Assembly: GCA_963580285.1 (NCBI GenBank)
Contig: OY757024.1
Coordinates: forward strand, 124,434,045 to 124,498,044
Reading direction: 5' to 3'
Source of the DNA: Lucinisca nassula
Lineage: Eukaryota; Mollusca; Bivalvia; Lucinida; Lucinidae
Length of the DNA: 64,000 nucleotides
Positions 34,986 to 44,250 of the stretch are shown piece by piece; position 1 is the first letter of the stretch; each line of letters begins with the position of its first letter. The notes beneath the pieces are model-generated. The model saw nothing but the letters and a program-made list of their open reading frames with translations, had not been told where the DNA came from and did not search any database. The position numbers and the translations under genes were made by a program.

Positions 34986-36574
34986 ACGTCATCTTAAACT
35001 AGGTATTCAAGAATTTCATAAGAAGCTTGTTTTGGCTCCTGCAGACAAGGCCGCTAACAACGTCGTCGTTGTGTGACGGCTCCACTATGTTAACACGCTT
35101 AAGCAGGAGATTGGAGGTAATAAGGCCTATGAACTTCAGCCTTTAGCTGAAGAGAGAGCTTACTAGATAAACATGTTTGTCTTTCAGCCACCAAGTTTGC
35201 TGTGTGTGTTAACGAAGGCCAAGACAAGCTTCCTACGCTATACTGGTTACCAAAACTTCATAAAAAACCTTACAAAGCACGGTTTATTGCAAATTCTAGC
35301 TCTTGCACTACCACTGAACTTTCTAAATTATTAAATTCCTGTCTTACTGCTATTAAAACGCATGTAATTAAATATTGTGATAAAGTCTTTGAAAGATCAG
35401 GAAGAAATCTGTTTTGGTCTATAAAAAATTCGAATGAGGTTTTAAATAAATTGAAATCTAGACATTTTCGTGCTTCTAGTCTGTCTATCTACGATTTTTC
35501 CACTCTTTACACTACACTTCCTCATAATCTTATAAAAGAAAGGCTTAATAATTTAATTGAATGGGCTTTTCACAGAGAAGATTCCCTCTATCTTGCATGT
35601 AATGTCAGAAATGCATTTTTCACTTCTAAAGAGCACAAGAATTATACACTTTGGTCATGTCAGAAAGTGTGTGATGCCCCCACCTTTCTACTTGACAATA
35701 TTTATATTAGATTCGGTACTAAGTTATTTAGACAAATTGTGGGTATTCCGATGGGTACTAATTGCGCACCTCTTGTGGCTGATCTGTTCTTGTATTGTTA
35801 TGAAAAGAGACTTCATTTTGTCGCTTTCCATTGATAACCAATCTGAAATTATTGAAGCTTTTAGCTCTACTTCTAGATATTTAGATGATTTATTAAATAT
35901 TGATAATACCTATTTTGATGGTTTGATCAGTCAGATTTACCCCCTAGAACTTCAGTTAAATAAAGCAAATTCTTCTGATACCGAGGCCCCGTTTTTGGAT
36001 TTACATCTATCTATTGTAGATGGATTTGTTTCGTGCAAAATTTATGATCAACGCGATGACTTTGATTTTGAGATTGTAAATTTTCCTTTTTTGGATGGTG
36101 ATGTTCCTCGTGCGCCATCTTATGGCGTTTATATTTCGCAATTAATTCGATTTGCTAGAGTGTGTAGTCATGTAACTGACCAACACTCGTAATAAATTAT
36201 TAACGGTTAAACTCCTTAATCAGGGTTATCGGTACCATAAACTCCGCAAAGCCTTTTCAAAATTTTATAGACGCCATTCTGATTTAATTTCAAAATTCAA
36301 TATTGGACTTAGGTCTCTTCTGCAACAAGGTCTATCGGAACTCGAATTTTATGGTGACTTAGTATATAAATTCAGAAAAATATATAACCGCAATGACTTC
36401 AGCACCCAATTTCGTAAAATCATTCTTCGATATAAAAAGATTGGGTACAACATGGATATTATACGACAGACTGCATGCATGGTGGTTAACCCAATCACGG
36501 TTGGCAACTTTGCTTCCCTCTTTAATTGCACGCCGGTGGGTCAGGCCTCAGATTCTATGACGGCTCCAACGTAA
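34986..36574 (+). pseudogene. Naiad RT pseudogene, array unit 5
   Basis: TGA codon at 35,074-35,076. The same three shared frame defects apply. Open pieces are 35,202-35,834 and 35,557-36,192. Its base changes NNLIEW and SELEF are shared with unit 4 only, marking these two as the most recent duplicates in this part of the unit. Confidence 0.85.
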
Positions 36575-39387
36575 AGGCTTATTGAAAATTAGAGAGATAA
36601 TGTTGGTTGGTGCCTGATGCACTGTCTCTAGTCGGGCTCATCGGAGTCTAACTGTTGGTTTTCTTTTGCTCCAGCATTTCAGTGGTTTCTTGCTGCCGAG
36701 TCCTCACCGTTGTCTCACCTCTGTGGTTCTTTGATTTTTGTGTTCACGGAGATATTGCACTGATGAGCTAGGAGGCCTTCATGCGGACTGAACAAATTAT
36801 TTGTCTAAATCGCGACGGAAGTAAGGGCGAGGATTGTGGCCACGTAAAATCGATTTAAGCCCCCCCCCCCCCCCCAAGTGGAAATCTTCCACTGACCGTT
36901 CCAAGGCGGCTCTTCTGTGGCGATTTATTTATGTTGTTGTTTGTCACCTACTGTGTGTATCACTTGTGTCTTTTGGTTTTGGATGGCCATATGGCCATTT
37001 TGTGGGAAAGTCACTGTCCTTATGGCCTTCCTTTGTTTAGGTTTCCTTTATGGTCTGGTCGCTTAATGTTTGAATTTCTTTCCCTTTGGTGTCTTTTATG
37101 GGTGGAGTAAGTTAATTGTATCAATTCCTGATCTTTGTTTTACTTCTACTTTGCTTCCCTCTTTTATTGCACGCCGGTGGGTCAGGCCTCAGATTCTATG
37201 ACGGTTCCAGCGTACAGGCTTGTTGAGAATTAGAGAGATCTAATTCAAGGTAATCTTGTTTGGTGTTTGGTGCTCTATCTCTGGTCGGGCCCATCGGAGT
37301 CTAACTGTTGGTTTTCTTTTGCTCCAGCATTTCAGTGGTTTCTTGCTATCCAGTCCTCACCGTTGTTTCTTCTTTGTGTTTTTTTTTGATAATTTGTGTT
37401 CACAGAGATGCTGCACTGATGAGTAAGGAGGCCTTCATGCGGACTTAACAATTATTTGTCTAAATCGCGACAAAAGTCAGGGCGATGATTGTGGCCACGT
37501 AAAATCGATTTAAGCCCCGCAGTGGAATTCGTTTCCGCTGACCGTTCCAAGGTGGTTCTTCTGTCGCGGTTTTTTTGTTATGGTTTGTCTTGTTTGTGTC
37601 GCTTATATTATTTTATTTTGGATAGCCTATTGGCCATTTTGTGGGAAAGTAACTATCCTTTTGGCTGTCCGCTATTGATGACTTCATTGGGTCTGTTGTC
37701 ATGTTTATGCTTCTTTCCCTTTGGTGTCGAGTCCTCACCGTTGTCTCACCTCTGTGGTTCTTTGATTTTTGTGTTCACGGAGATGTTACACTGATGAGTT
37801 AGGAGGCCTTCATGCGGACTGAACAAATTATTTGTCTAAATCGCGACGGAAGTAAGGGCGAGGATTGTGGCCACGTAAAATCGATTTAAGCCCCCCAGTG
37901 GAAATCTTCCACTGACCGTTCCAAGGCGGCTCTTCTGTGGCGATTTATTTATGTTGTTGTTTGTTACTTACTGTATGTATCACTTGTGTCTTTTGGTTTT
38001 GGATGGCCATATGGCCATTTTGTGGGAAAGTAACTGTCCTTATGGCCTTCCTTTGTTTAGGTTTCCATTATGGTCTGGTCGCTTAATGTTTGTATTTCTT
38101 TCCCTTTGGTGTCTTTTATGGGTGGAGTAAGTTAATTGTATCAATTCCTGATCTTTGTTTTACTTCTACTCTGATGGGAGCTGTGGGTTGATTGTATCGA
38201 TTCCCGATCATTGCATCCACTTCTATTTCGATATAAAAAGATTGGGTACAGCATAAATGTTATAAGGCAGACTGCAAGCATGGTAGCTAACCAAATCACG
38301 GTTGACAACTTTGCTTCCCCTTTTAATTGCACGCCGGTTGGTCAGGTCTCAGATTCTATGATGGTTTCAGCGTAAAGGCTTACTGAGAATAAGAGCGATC
38401 TAATTCAATGTGACGTTGGTTGGTGCCTGATACTCTGTCTCTGGTTGGGCCCATCGGAGTCTAACTGTTGGTTTTCTTGGCCGTAAAATGTCTCCCTACC
38501 CTACATTACAGTGCAGTTTATACTTTCTTGTCCTTTGGGATCATTTATTCTATTGTTGAATTTTGAAAATATTTGAGGGTCACTGATGGGGCCTAATTGG
38601 CCGAAACTAGCTAGTCTGGTCCAGAAAACTCGACACTTCATACTTTCCGGTTCTGTGGTGTATTCCTTGCTTCCAAAGGATAACCGTCTCTACCATCAGA
38701 GGCAAGTGCACTAGCCACTGAGTTATCACGCTCGTCAGTGATGGTGATACGAAGATAAAGTTCACCATCAGTTTCACGAGTAAATGCAGACCGAAAAGCA
38801 ATGAATGTCATTTGACGTGTCACCAATAATGATTCAGATTCAGAGTCTGTACAGCTTAAGAGTGTTTAACAGAGCCGTCAAGGTTTCTCCAGCCGGATCC
38901 GGTTGGAAAAAGACAACTCACCGACAGAACAACTCTTGCTGTCGAGTCCTCACCGTTGTCTCACCTCTGTGGTTCTTTGATTTCTGTGTTCACGGAGATG
39001 TTGCACTGATGAATTGGGAGGCCTTCATGCGGACTGAACAAATTATTTGTCTAAATCGCGACGGAAGTAAGGGCGAGGATTGTGGCCACGTTAAATCGAT
39101 TTAAGCCCCCCAGTGGAAATCTTCCACTGACCGTTCCAAGGCGGCTCTTCTGTGGCGATTTATTTATGTTGTTGTTTGTTACTTACTGTGTGTATCACTT
39201 GTGTCTTTTAATTTTGGATGGCCATATGGCCATTTTGTGGGAAAGTAACTGTCCATATGGCCTTCCTTTGTTTAGGTTTCCATTATGGTCTGGTCGCTTA
39301 ATGTTTGTATTTCTTTCCCTTTGGTGTCTTTTATGGATGGAGTAAGTTAATTGTATCAATTCCTGATCTTTGTTTTACTTCTACTTT
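34986..39387 (+). repeat. Array unit 5 (4,402 bp)
   Basis: Same mosaic. Poly-C tract 16 followed by AAGTGG. Its final type A tail (39,105-39,387) differs from the other units (TTTTAATTTTGG, GTCCATATGGCC, TATGGATGG), so the amplified block ended within this tail and the original flanking tail follows. Confidence 0.85.
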
Positions 39388-39539
39388 ACCAACACGGTTA
39401 TTGGAGACAATTCACCGACACTTTTTGACGACAGTTCACCGACACTTTTGTATATTGCATTCATTGTCCAGATGATAAAAAGGAAACATTACTTTGAAAA
39501 TAAAATGAAATATTAAAGAAAGCATGTTGGATACCTTTA
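39388..39539. other. Spacer with CACCGACAC repeats
   Basis: ACAATTCACCGACACTTTTT and a second CAGTTCACCGACACTTTTG lie in tandem. Similar GTCGGTGAA phrases recur at 44,790-44,860 and once in each array unit (CTCACCGACAGAACAAC), so this is a dispersed repeat. Confidence 0.4.
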
Positions 39540-39733
39540 TTATTACATGTGTATTGTTATTGTAGCATGTCGACCGTGTGGCTCGGTAGCTCAGTCGGTA
39601 GAGTGTTCGCACGGTATGCGAAAGGCCCTGGGTTCGAGTCCCGGTCGAGTCATTTTCTTTCTCCAACCCTGTGACATTTGGTGGCCAGTGTACGTCCAGC
39701 ACCGCGTCTGGGAGCATGAAATAGTATGAAAAT
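39540..39733 (+). mobile_element. tRNA-derived SINE with intact tRNA-like head
   Basis: 39,580-39,652 folds as a full 73 nt cloverleaf: 7 bp acceptor (GGCTCGG with TCGAGTC, two G-T pairs), D-arm GCTC/GAGT, anticodon stem TTCGC/GCGAA, loop ACGGTAT, T-arm CTGGG/CCCGG with TTCGAGT. The anticodon position reads GGT (Thr), but position 33 is C where real tRNAs have T. With a second diverged copy at 40,288 and a shared downstream body, it is a SINE head and not a tRNA gene. Confidence 0.7.
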
Positions 39734-40239
39734 AAAGTAGAAGTAAAACAAAGATCAGGAATCGATACAATTAACTTACTCCACCCATCAAAGACACCAA
39801 AGGGAAAGAAATACAAACATTAAGCGACCAGACCATAATGGAAACTTAAACAAAGGAAGGCCATAAGTCTATCTATCTATCTTCTGATACTGCGTCGGTC
39901 ACATTTGACCATTACCGCAGGTGTACATTACATACATTCCAGGTTTTGCAGGATGAAAGCCTACACAGTAATCATGTAATTACGGTAGGGATCTTTAACC
40001 TGCAGAGGGGATGGTTCTCCCTGCACAGGGGGCCTCCAGTAAACGTCCCGATCCGAAGGACGGTGCACGCTATGACATTCATCCCTGCAAATGATGCCAA
40101 TGGAGCGTGTTCGAACACCGAAATTTGATCGCCGCCGCCGGGGATCGAACCCGGGACCTCTAGCATCAGAGGCAAGTGCACTAACCACTGAGCTATCACG
40201 CTCCATAAGGACAGTTACTTTCCCACAAAATGGCCATAC
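39734..40239 (-). mobile_element. Inverted Naiad tail split by a SINE
   Basis: 39,734-39,867 is a minus-strand type A tail (its 3' end first, AGTAGAAGTAAAACAAAG). It resumes at 40,203 with CCATAAGGACAGTTACTTTC up to about 40,239. The interruption is the SINE described next. Confidence 0.75.
39868..40202 (-). mobile_element. Full tRNA-derived SINE with CCATAAG duplication
   Basis: On the minus strand it starts GAGCGTGATAGCTCAGTGG (A-box) and TCCCGGGTTCGATCCCCGG (B-box), then the body, and ends in (GATA)n (TCTATCTATCTATCT on plus, 39,868-39,882). CCATAAG flanks both sides (39,861-39,867 and 40,203-40,209), a target duplication. The host is a Naiad tail. Internal RNA polymerase III boxes would drive its transcription, and it needs a LINE for movement. 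Confidence 0.8.
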
Positions 40240-40265
40240 ACTGGCCACCAAATGGCACGGGGGGG

Positions 40266-40400
40266 GAATGTAGCAGGTCGACCGTGTGGCTCGATAGCTC
40301 AGTCGGTAGAGTGTTCGCACGGTATGCGATGCGAAAGGCCCTGGGTTCGAGTCCCGGTAGTGTCATGTTCTTTTTCCAACCCAATTTTTTCCAATTATTA
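40266..40400 (+). mobile_element. tRNA-derived SINE, second Thr-like copy
   Basis: Head 40,288-40,365 matches the 39,580 copy but has a 5 bp duplication in the anticodon arm (GCGATGCGAAAG) and acceptor mismatches. The first 20 or so bp upstream (TGTAGCAGGTCGACCGTGTG) are shared too. Confidence 0.7.
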
Positions 40401-40565
40401 ATTTTATTTTAGGCGGTGATTAAAGGGGAAAATATAGATCTCCTATGAGGAAACTTTGTAGAATGATTGTTTTCTACTATTTTATAATATAATAAACAAA
40501 AAGAAAGGCGAGCTGGATCCATTATTTATTCGTTAATATGAGCTATATTTTTCATTTTTACTACC
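40401..40565. other. No feature recognised
   Basis: AT-rich spacer, no open frame of note. Confidence 0.4.
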
Positions 40566-40680
40566 TGGACTGGCTTCGACCTAAACGGTTTACCAGTACT
40601 CATGTGCGGTCAGTTTCACCACTGCGTGAAAGCAGCCCAATATATTTCTCGAAGCCCCGATTGGAGGGGGGCAACAGAAG
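40566..40680 (-). repeat. SINE-like dispersed repeat, 5' part
   Basis: Minus-strand match to the family at 49,365: GGTTTACCAGTACTCATGTG, GCGGTCAGTTTCA, TCGAAGCCCCGA. The 3' half is missing. Confidence 0.55.
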
Positions 40681-40729
40681 CCTTTCAAATGTGAAAATTT
40701 AATCATACCATCGAAACAGCAAACAACAA

Positions 40730-40901
40730 AAGCGCTGATCAGACAGCGCAGTGTTAGTTGCACATGAAAGTTTTAGGTTTTCTCCTGACCGGCTCACATA
40801 GTTGTAGACAGCCTCCATAGCGCAGTGGTTAACGCGTTCGACTCATGGTCGGGAGGTTGTGCGTTCGAATACGGCACCCGGTATCTAGGTGTGTCCTTGG
40901 G
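40730..40901 (+). mobile_element. tRNA-derived SINE, 5' half (split by Naiad)
   Basis: The head at 40,811-40,885 has GCCTCCATAGCGCAGTGG (A-box) and GTGCGTTCGAATACGG (B-box), then the body starts TAGGTGTGTCCTTGGGCAA at 40,901. The body continues at 42,887 (AGACACGTAATGACACTGCC), so a Naiad copy is inserted between. An 80 bp leader (CACATGAAAGTTTTAGG) is shared with the copy at 43,275. Confidence 0.75.
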
Positions 40902-41404
40902 CAAAGTAGAAGTAAAACAAAGATCAGGAATTGATATAATTAACTTACTCCACCCATAAAAGACACCAAAGGGAAAGAAATACAAACATTAAGCGACCAG
41001 ACCATAATGGAAACCCAAACAAAGGAAGGCCATAAGGACAGTTACTTTCCCACAAAATGGCCATATGGCCATTCAAAACCAAAAGACACAAGTGATACAC
41101 ACAGTAAGTAACAAACAACAACATAAATAAATCGCCACAGAAGAGCCGCCTTGGAACGGTCAGTGGAAGATTTCAACTGGGGGGCTTAAATCGATTTTAC
41201 GTGGCCACAATCCTCGCCCTTACTTCCGTCGCGATTTAGACAAATAATTTGTTCAGTCCGCATGAAGGCCTCCTATCTCATCAGTGCAACATCTCCGTGA
41301 ACACAAAAATCAAAGAACCACAGAGGTGAGACAACGGTGAGGACTCGACAGCAAGAAACCACTGAAATGCTGGAGCAAAAGAAAACCAACAGTTAGACTC
41401 CGAT
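40902..41404 (-). mobile_element. Inverted Naiad type A tail
   Basis: Minus-strand tail from its 3' end (AGTAGAAGTAAAACAAAG at 40,905) to GACTCCGATGAGCCCGACC. All blocks are present and very close to the array tails. Confidence 0.8.
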
Positions 41405-42600
41405 GAGCCCGACCAGAGACAGAGCATCAGGCACCAACCGACATTATCTCTCTAATTTTCAATAAGCCTTTACGTTGGAGCCGTCATAGAATCTGAGGCC
41501 TGACCCACCGGCGTGCAATTAAAGAGGGAAGCAAAGTTGCCAACCGTGATTGGGTTAACTACAATGCATGCAGTCTGTCGTATAATATCCATGTTGTACC
41601 CAATCTTTATATATCGAAGAATGATTTTACGAAATTGGGTGCTGAAGTCATTGCGGTTATATATTTTTCTGAATTTATATGCTAAGTCACCATAAAATTC
41701 GGGTTCCGATAGACCTTGTTGCAGAAGAGATTTAAGTCCAATATTGAATTTTGAAATTAAATCAGAATGGCGTCTATAAAATTTTGAAAAGGCTTTGCGT
41801 AGTTTATGGTACCGATAACCCTGATTAAGGAGTTTAGCCGTTAATAATTTATTACGAGTATTGAAGTCAGTTACATGACTACACACTCTAGCAAATCGAA
41901 TTAATTGCGAAATATAAACGCCATAGGATGGCGCACGAGGAACATCACCATCCAAAAAAGGAAAATTTACAATCTCAAAATCAAAGTCATCGCGTTTATC
42001 ATAAATTTTGCACGTAACAAATCCATCTACAATAGATAGATGTAAATCCAAAAACGGGGCCTCGGTATCAGAAGAATTTGCTTTATTTAACTGAAGTTCT
42101 AGGGGGTAAATCTGACTGATCAAACCATCAAAATAGGTAATATCAATATTTAATAAATCATCTAAATATCTAGAAGTAGAGCTAAAAGCTTCAATAATTT
42201 CAGATTGGTTATCAATGGAAAGTGACAAAATGAAGTCTCTTTCATAACAATACAAGAACAGATCACAAGAGGTGCGCAATTAGTACCCATCGGAATACCC
42301 ACAATTTGTCTAAATGACTTAGTACCGAATCTAATATAAATATTGTCAAGTAGAAAGGTGGGGGCATCACACACTTTCTGACATGACCAAAGTGTATAAT
42401 TCTTATGCTCTTTAGAAGTGAAAAATGCATTTCTGACATTACATGCAAGATAGAGAGAATCTTCTCTGTGAAAAGCCCATTCAATTAAATCATTAAGCTT
42501 TTCTTTTATAAGATTATGAGGAAGTGTAGTGTAAAGAGTGGAAAAATCGTAGGTAGACAGACTAGAAGCACGAAAATGTCTAGATTTCAATTTATTTAAA
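41405..42600 (-). pseudogene. Inverted Naiad RT, mostly open
   Basis: Minus-strand reading: LNKLKSRHFRASSLS, motif A TYDFSTLYTTLPHNLI, NVRNAFFTSKEHKNYTL, motif B GIPMGTNCAPLV, a 4-base loss (GTGATCTG for GTGGCTGATCTG, about 42,262), then an uninterrupted 269-residue frame (41,470-42,279) with ERDFILSLSIDNQSE, motif C SRYLDDLLNIDI, GDVPRAPSYGVYISQLIRF, SHVTDFNTRNKLL (intact here, broken in the array) and PVGQASDSMTAPT. It belongs to the array subfamily but lacks the array's one-base gain and two-base loss, so it derives from a sister copy. Only the single 4-base loss separates its two halves. Confidence 0.85.
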
Positions 42601-42721
42601 GTAGAAGTAAAACAAAGATCAGGAATTGATACAATTAACTTGCTCCATCCATTAAAGACACCAAAGGGAAAGAAATACAAACATTAAGCGACCAGACCAT
42701 AATGGAAACCTAAACAAAGGA
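42601..42721 (-). mobile_element. Naiad tail-only insertion in inverted RT
   Basis: The terminal 120 bp of a type A tail (AGTAGAAGTAAAACAAAG ... CTAAACAAAGG) lies between NKLKSR and its upstream neighbour NSNEVL. Short AAA homology occurs at the joins. Confidence 0.75.
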
Positions 42722-42886
42722 AACCTCATTCGAATTTTTTATAGACCAAACAGATTTCTTCCTGATCTTTCAAAGACTTTATCACAATATTTAATTGCAT
42801 GCGTTTTAATAGCAGTAAGACAGGAAGTTAATAATTTAGAAAGTTCAGTGGTAGTGCAAGAGCTAGAATTTGCAATAAACCGTTAA
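42722..42886 (-). pseudogene. Inverted Naiad RT, upstream piece
   Basis: The minus strand encodes RFIANSSSCTTTELSKLL, TAIKTH, FERSGRNLF and SIKNSNEV, the fingers region immediately upstream of the piece above. It is 5'-truncated inside ANSS at the SINE border. Confidence 0.8.
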
Positions 42887-43735
42887 AAAGACACGTAATG
42901 ACACTGCCTCACTCCACCCAGGTGCAAATGGGTAGCAGTGGTGTAATAGTCACTGTCTCTCTCTGGCGCGCGTGAAAACATCCGGAATGAGTGTTAGAGA
43001 GCGATTAAATAAGCTTGAAGCTTCCATCGTAATCAAACTAAAATAAATTAGTATAAGCTGTAATTGTAGACCATCTCTCTAAGGAACTGAGTCTGTTCGC
43101 TGATTTCCTTAACATTGCGAAAGCGGATCCATTCAATACAGGATCATACAATGTTATACAAATGGCATTTTCACGGAGAATATTTTCCGCTTTGCCCTAT
43201 ATAAAGCAGACAGCGCAGTGTTAGTAGCACATGAAAGTTTTAGGTTTTCTCCTGAGGTGGCTCACATAGTTGTAGACAGCCTCGATAGCGCAGTGGTTCG
43301 ACTCATGATCGAGAAGTTGTGCGTTCGAATCCGGCTCCCGGTATCGAGGTGTGTCCTTGGGCAAGACACGTATTGACAAAGCCTCACTCTACCCAGGTGC
43401 AGTGGTGTAATAGTCACTGCCTCTCTCATGCGCACGTGAAAACATCCGGATTGAGTGCTAGAGAGCGATTAAATAAGCTTGAAGCCTCTCTCTCGCGCGC
43501 GTGAAAACATCCGGAATGAGTGTTCGAGAGCGATTAAATATGCTTGATGCTTCCATCGTAAACTAGTATAACCTATACTTGTAGACCCTCTTTCTCTAAG
43601 TAACTGAGTCTGTGCTCTGATTCTTTAACATTGCGAAATCGGATCCATTCAATACAGGATCATACAATGTTATAAAAATGGCATTTTTACGGAGAATATT
43701 TTCCTTTTTTTTTCCTATATAAAGCAGGGTGTGTT
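42887..43735 (+). repeat. SINE 3' half and tandem duplicate with second SINE
   Basis: 42,887-43,275 holds the rest of the split SINE (TGCCTCACTCCACCCAGG, AGAGCGATTAAATAAGCTTG) and about 230 bp of flank (GGATCCATTCAATACAGG, CCTATATAAAGCAG). 43,276-43,500 is a second SINE: head CCTCGATAGCGCAGTGG, B-box GTGCGTTCGAATCCGGC. The same flank then repeats at 43,500-43,730. The segment of about 500 bp has been duplicated in tandem. Confidence 0.7.
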
Positions 43736-43935
43736 TGTGTCGCTTATAGTATTTTATTTTGTATAGCCTATTGGCCATTTTCTGGGAAAGTAACTCTCCT
43801 TTTGACTTTCCGCTATTTGTGTTTCCATTAGGGCCTGTTGTTTCCTGTTTGTGTTTCTTTCCCTTTGGTGTCTCTTATGGGAGCTATGGGTTGATTGTAT
43901 CGATTCCTGATCATTGCCTTCGCTTCTATTTACCA
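43727..43935 (+). mobile_element. Naiad type B tail, 3' part
   Basis: GTGTTTGTGTCGCTTATAG to TCATTGCCTTCGCTTCTATTT, 5'-truncated, joined directly to the SINE flank at CCTATATAAAGCAG. Confidence 0.75.
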
Positions 43936-43939
43936 TTGT

Positions 43940-44250
43940 CTTCTATCTATCTATCTATCTCTATATAATCCTCAACCCTCTTCCGAGTGTTATTAGGATG
44001 GTTGCGCATGGTGTGTTAGTAAGAGAAGTAAAAGTGTGATAGTGCAGAGTTAAAAAATACAAGAAAGGTGAGCATAGATGAAAGATTTTGGGTGTTAGTA
44101 AGGAGAGTTTAAAAGCAGGATAAAAACACTATTACCTTAAGGGAGCCAGTGGTTTATCGAACTGACTCTTAACTTGAAAGAGTCAAGATCAGAAACCAGG
44201 ACGAGATCAGCTGGTAGCCTGTTCCAAAGAATAACCGGCATAGGGAAAAA
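43940..44250 (-). pseudogene. LINE 3' end with (GATA)n tail
   Basis: Minus-strand residues VILWNRLPADLVLVSDLDSF and then LRVSSINHW with stop match the last part of CR1/Jockey-type ORF2 (WNxLP...DLDSFK). A 3' UTR of about 170 bp follows and ends in GATAGATAGATAGATAGAAG (plus 43,944-43,965). A similar 3' UTR lies inside the hAT element at 63,294-63,490. Confidence 0.6.

Larger units (their letters stand above)
16348..39387 (+). repeat. Five-unit 4.4 kb tandem array of a Naiad mosaic
   Basis: Five units start at the same base of ACGTCATCTTAAACTAGG: 16,348, 21,770, 26,171, 30,578 and 34,986. Units 2-5 are 4,401-4,408 bp. Unit 1 is 5,422 bp because of an internal 1,021 bp duplication. Units differ by scattered single bases and by the length of one poly-C tract (12, 16, 19, 10+A+10 and 16). 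The right edge falls within a type A tail that has diverged (39,200-39,387). All units share identical disabling mutations in the RT, so copying was at the DNA level. Confidence 0.9.

Noticed and set aside
18942..37794. Recurrent 60-100 aa open frames in the tails (e.g. at 18,942, 21,464, 25,865, 28,020)
   Set aside because: They lie in non-coding pseudo-LTR sequence, cross the poly-C tract in varying frames and differ between tail types, so they are chance frames.
16348..39387. Array as pure assembly artefact
   Set aside because: Units carry private single-base changes, different poly-C lengths, a nested duplication in one unit and a diverged last tail, which an assembler would not invent. 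Read-level confirmation is still missing.
39436..40412. Several 60-126 aa frames through SINE heads (GTRTQGLS... type)
   Set aside because: Translation of tRNA-derived SINE sequence gives such frames on both strands in many genomes. They are not genes.
40810..40885. A tRNA gene with CAT anticodon
   Set aside because: A- and B-box are present, but the acceptor ends do not pair and the SINE body follows. Two copies share the same flank.
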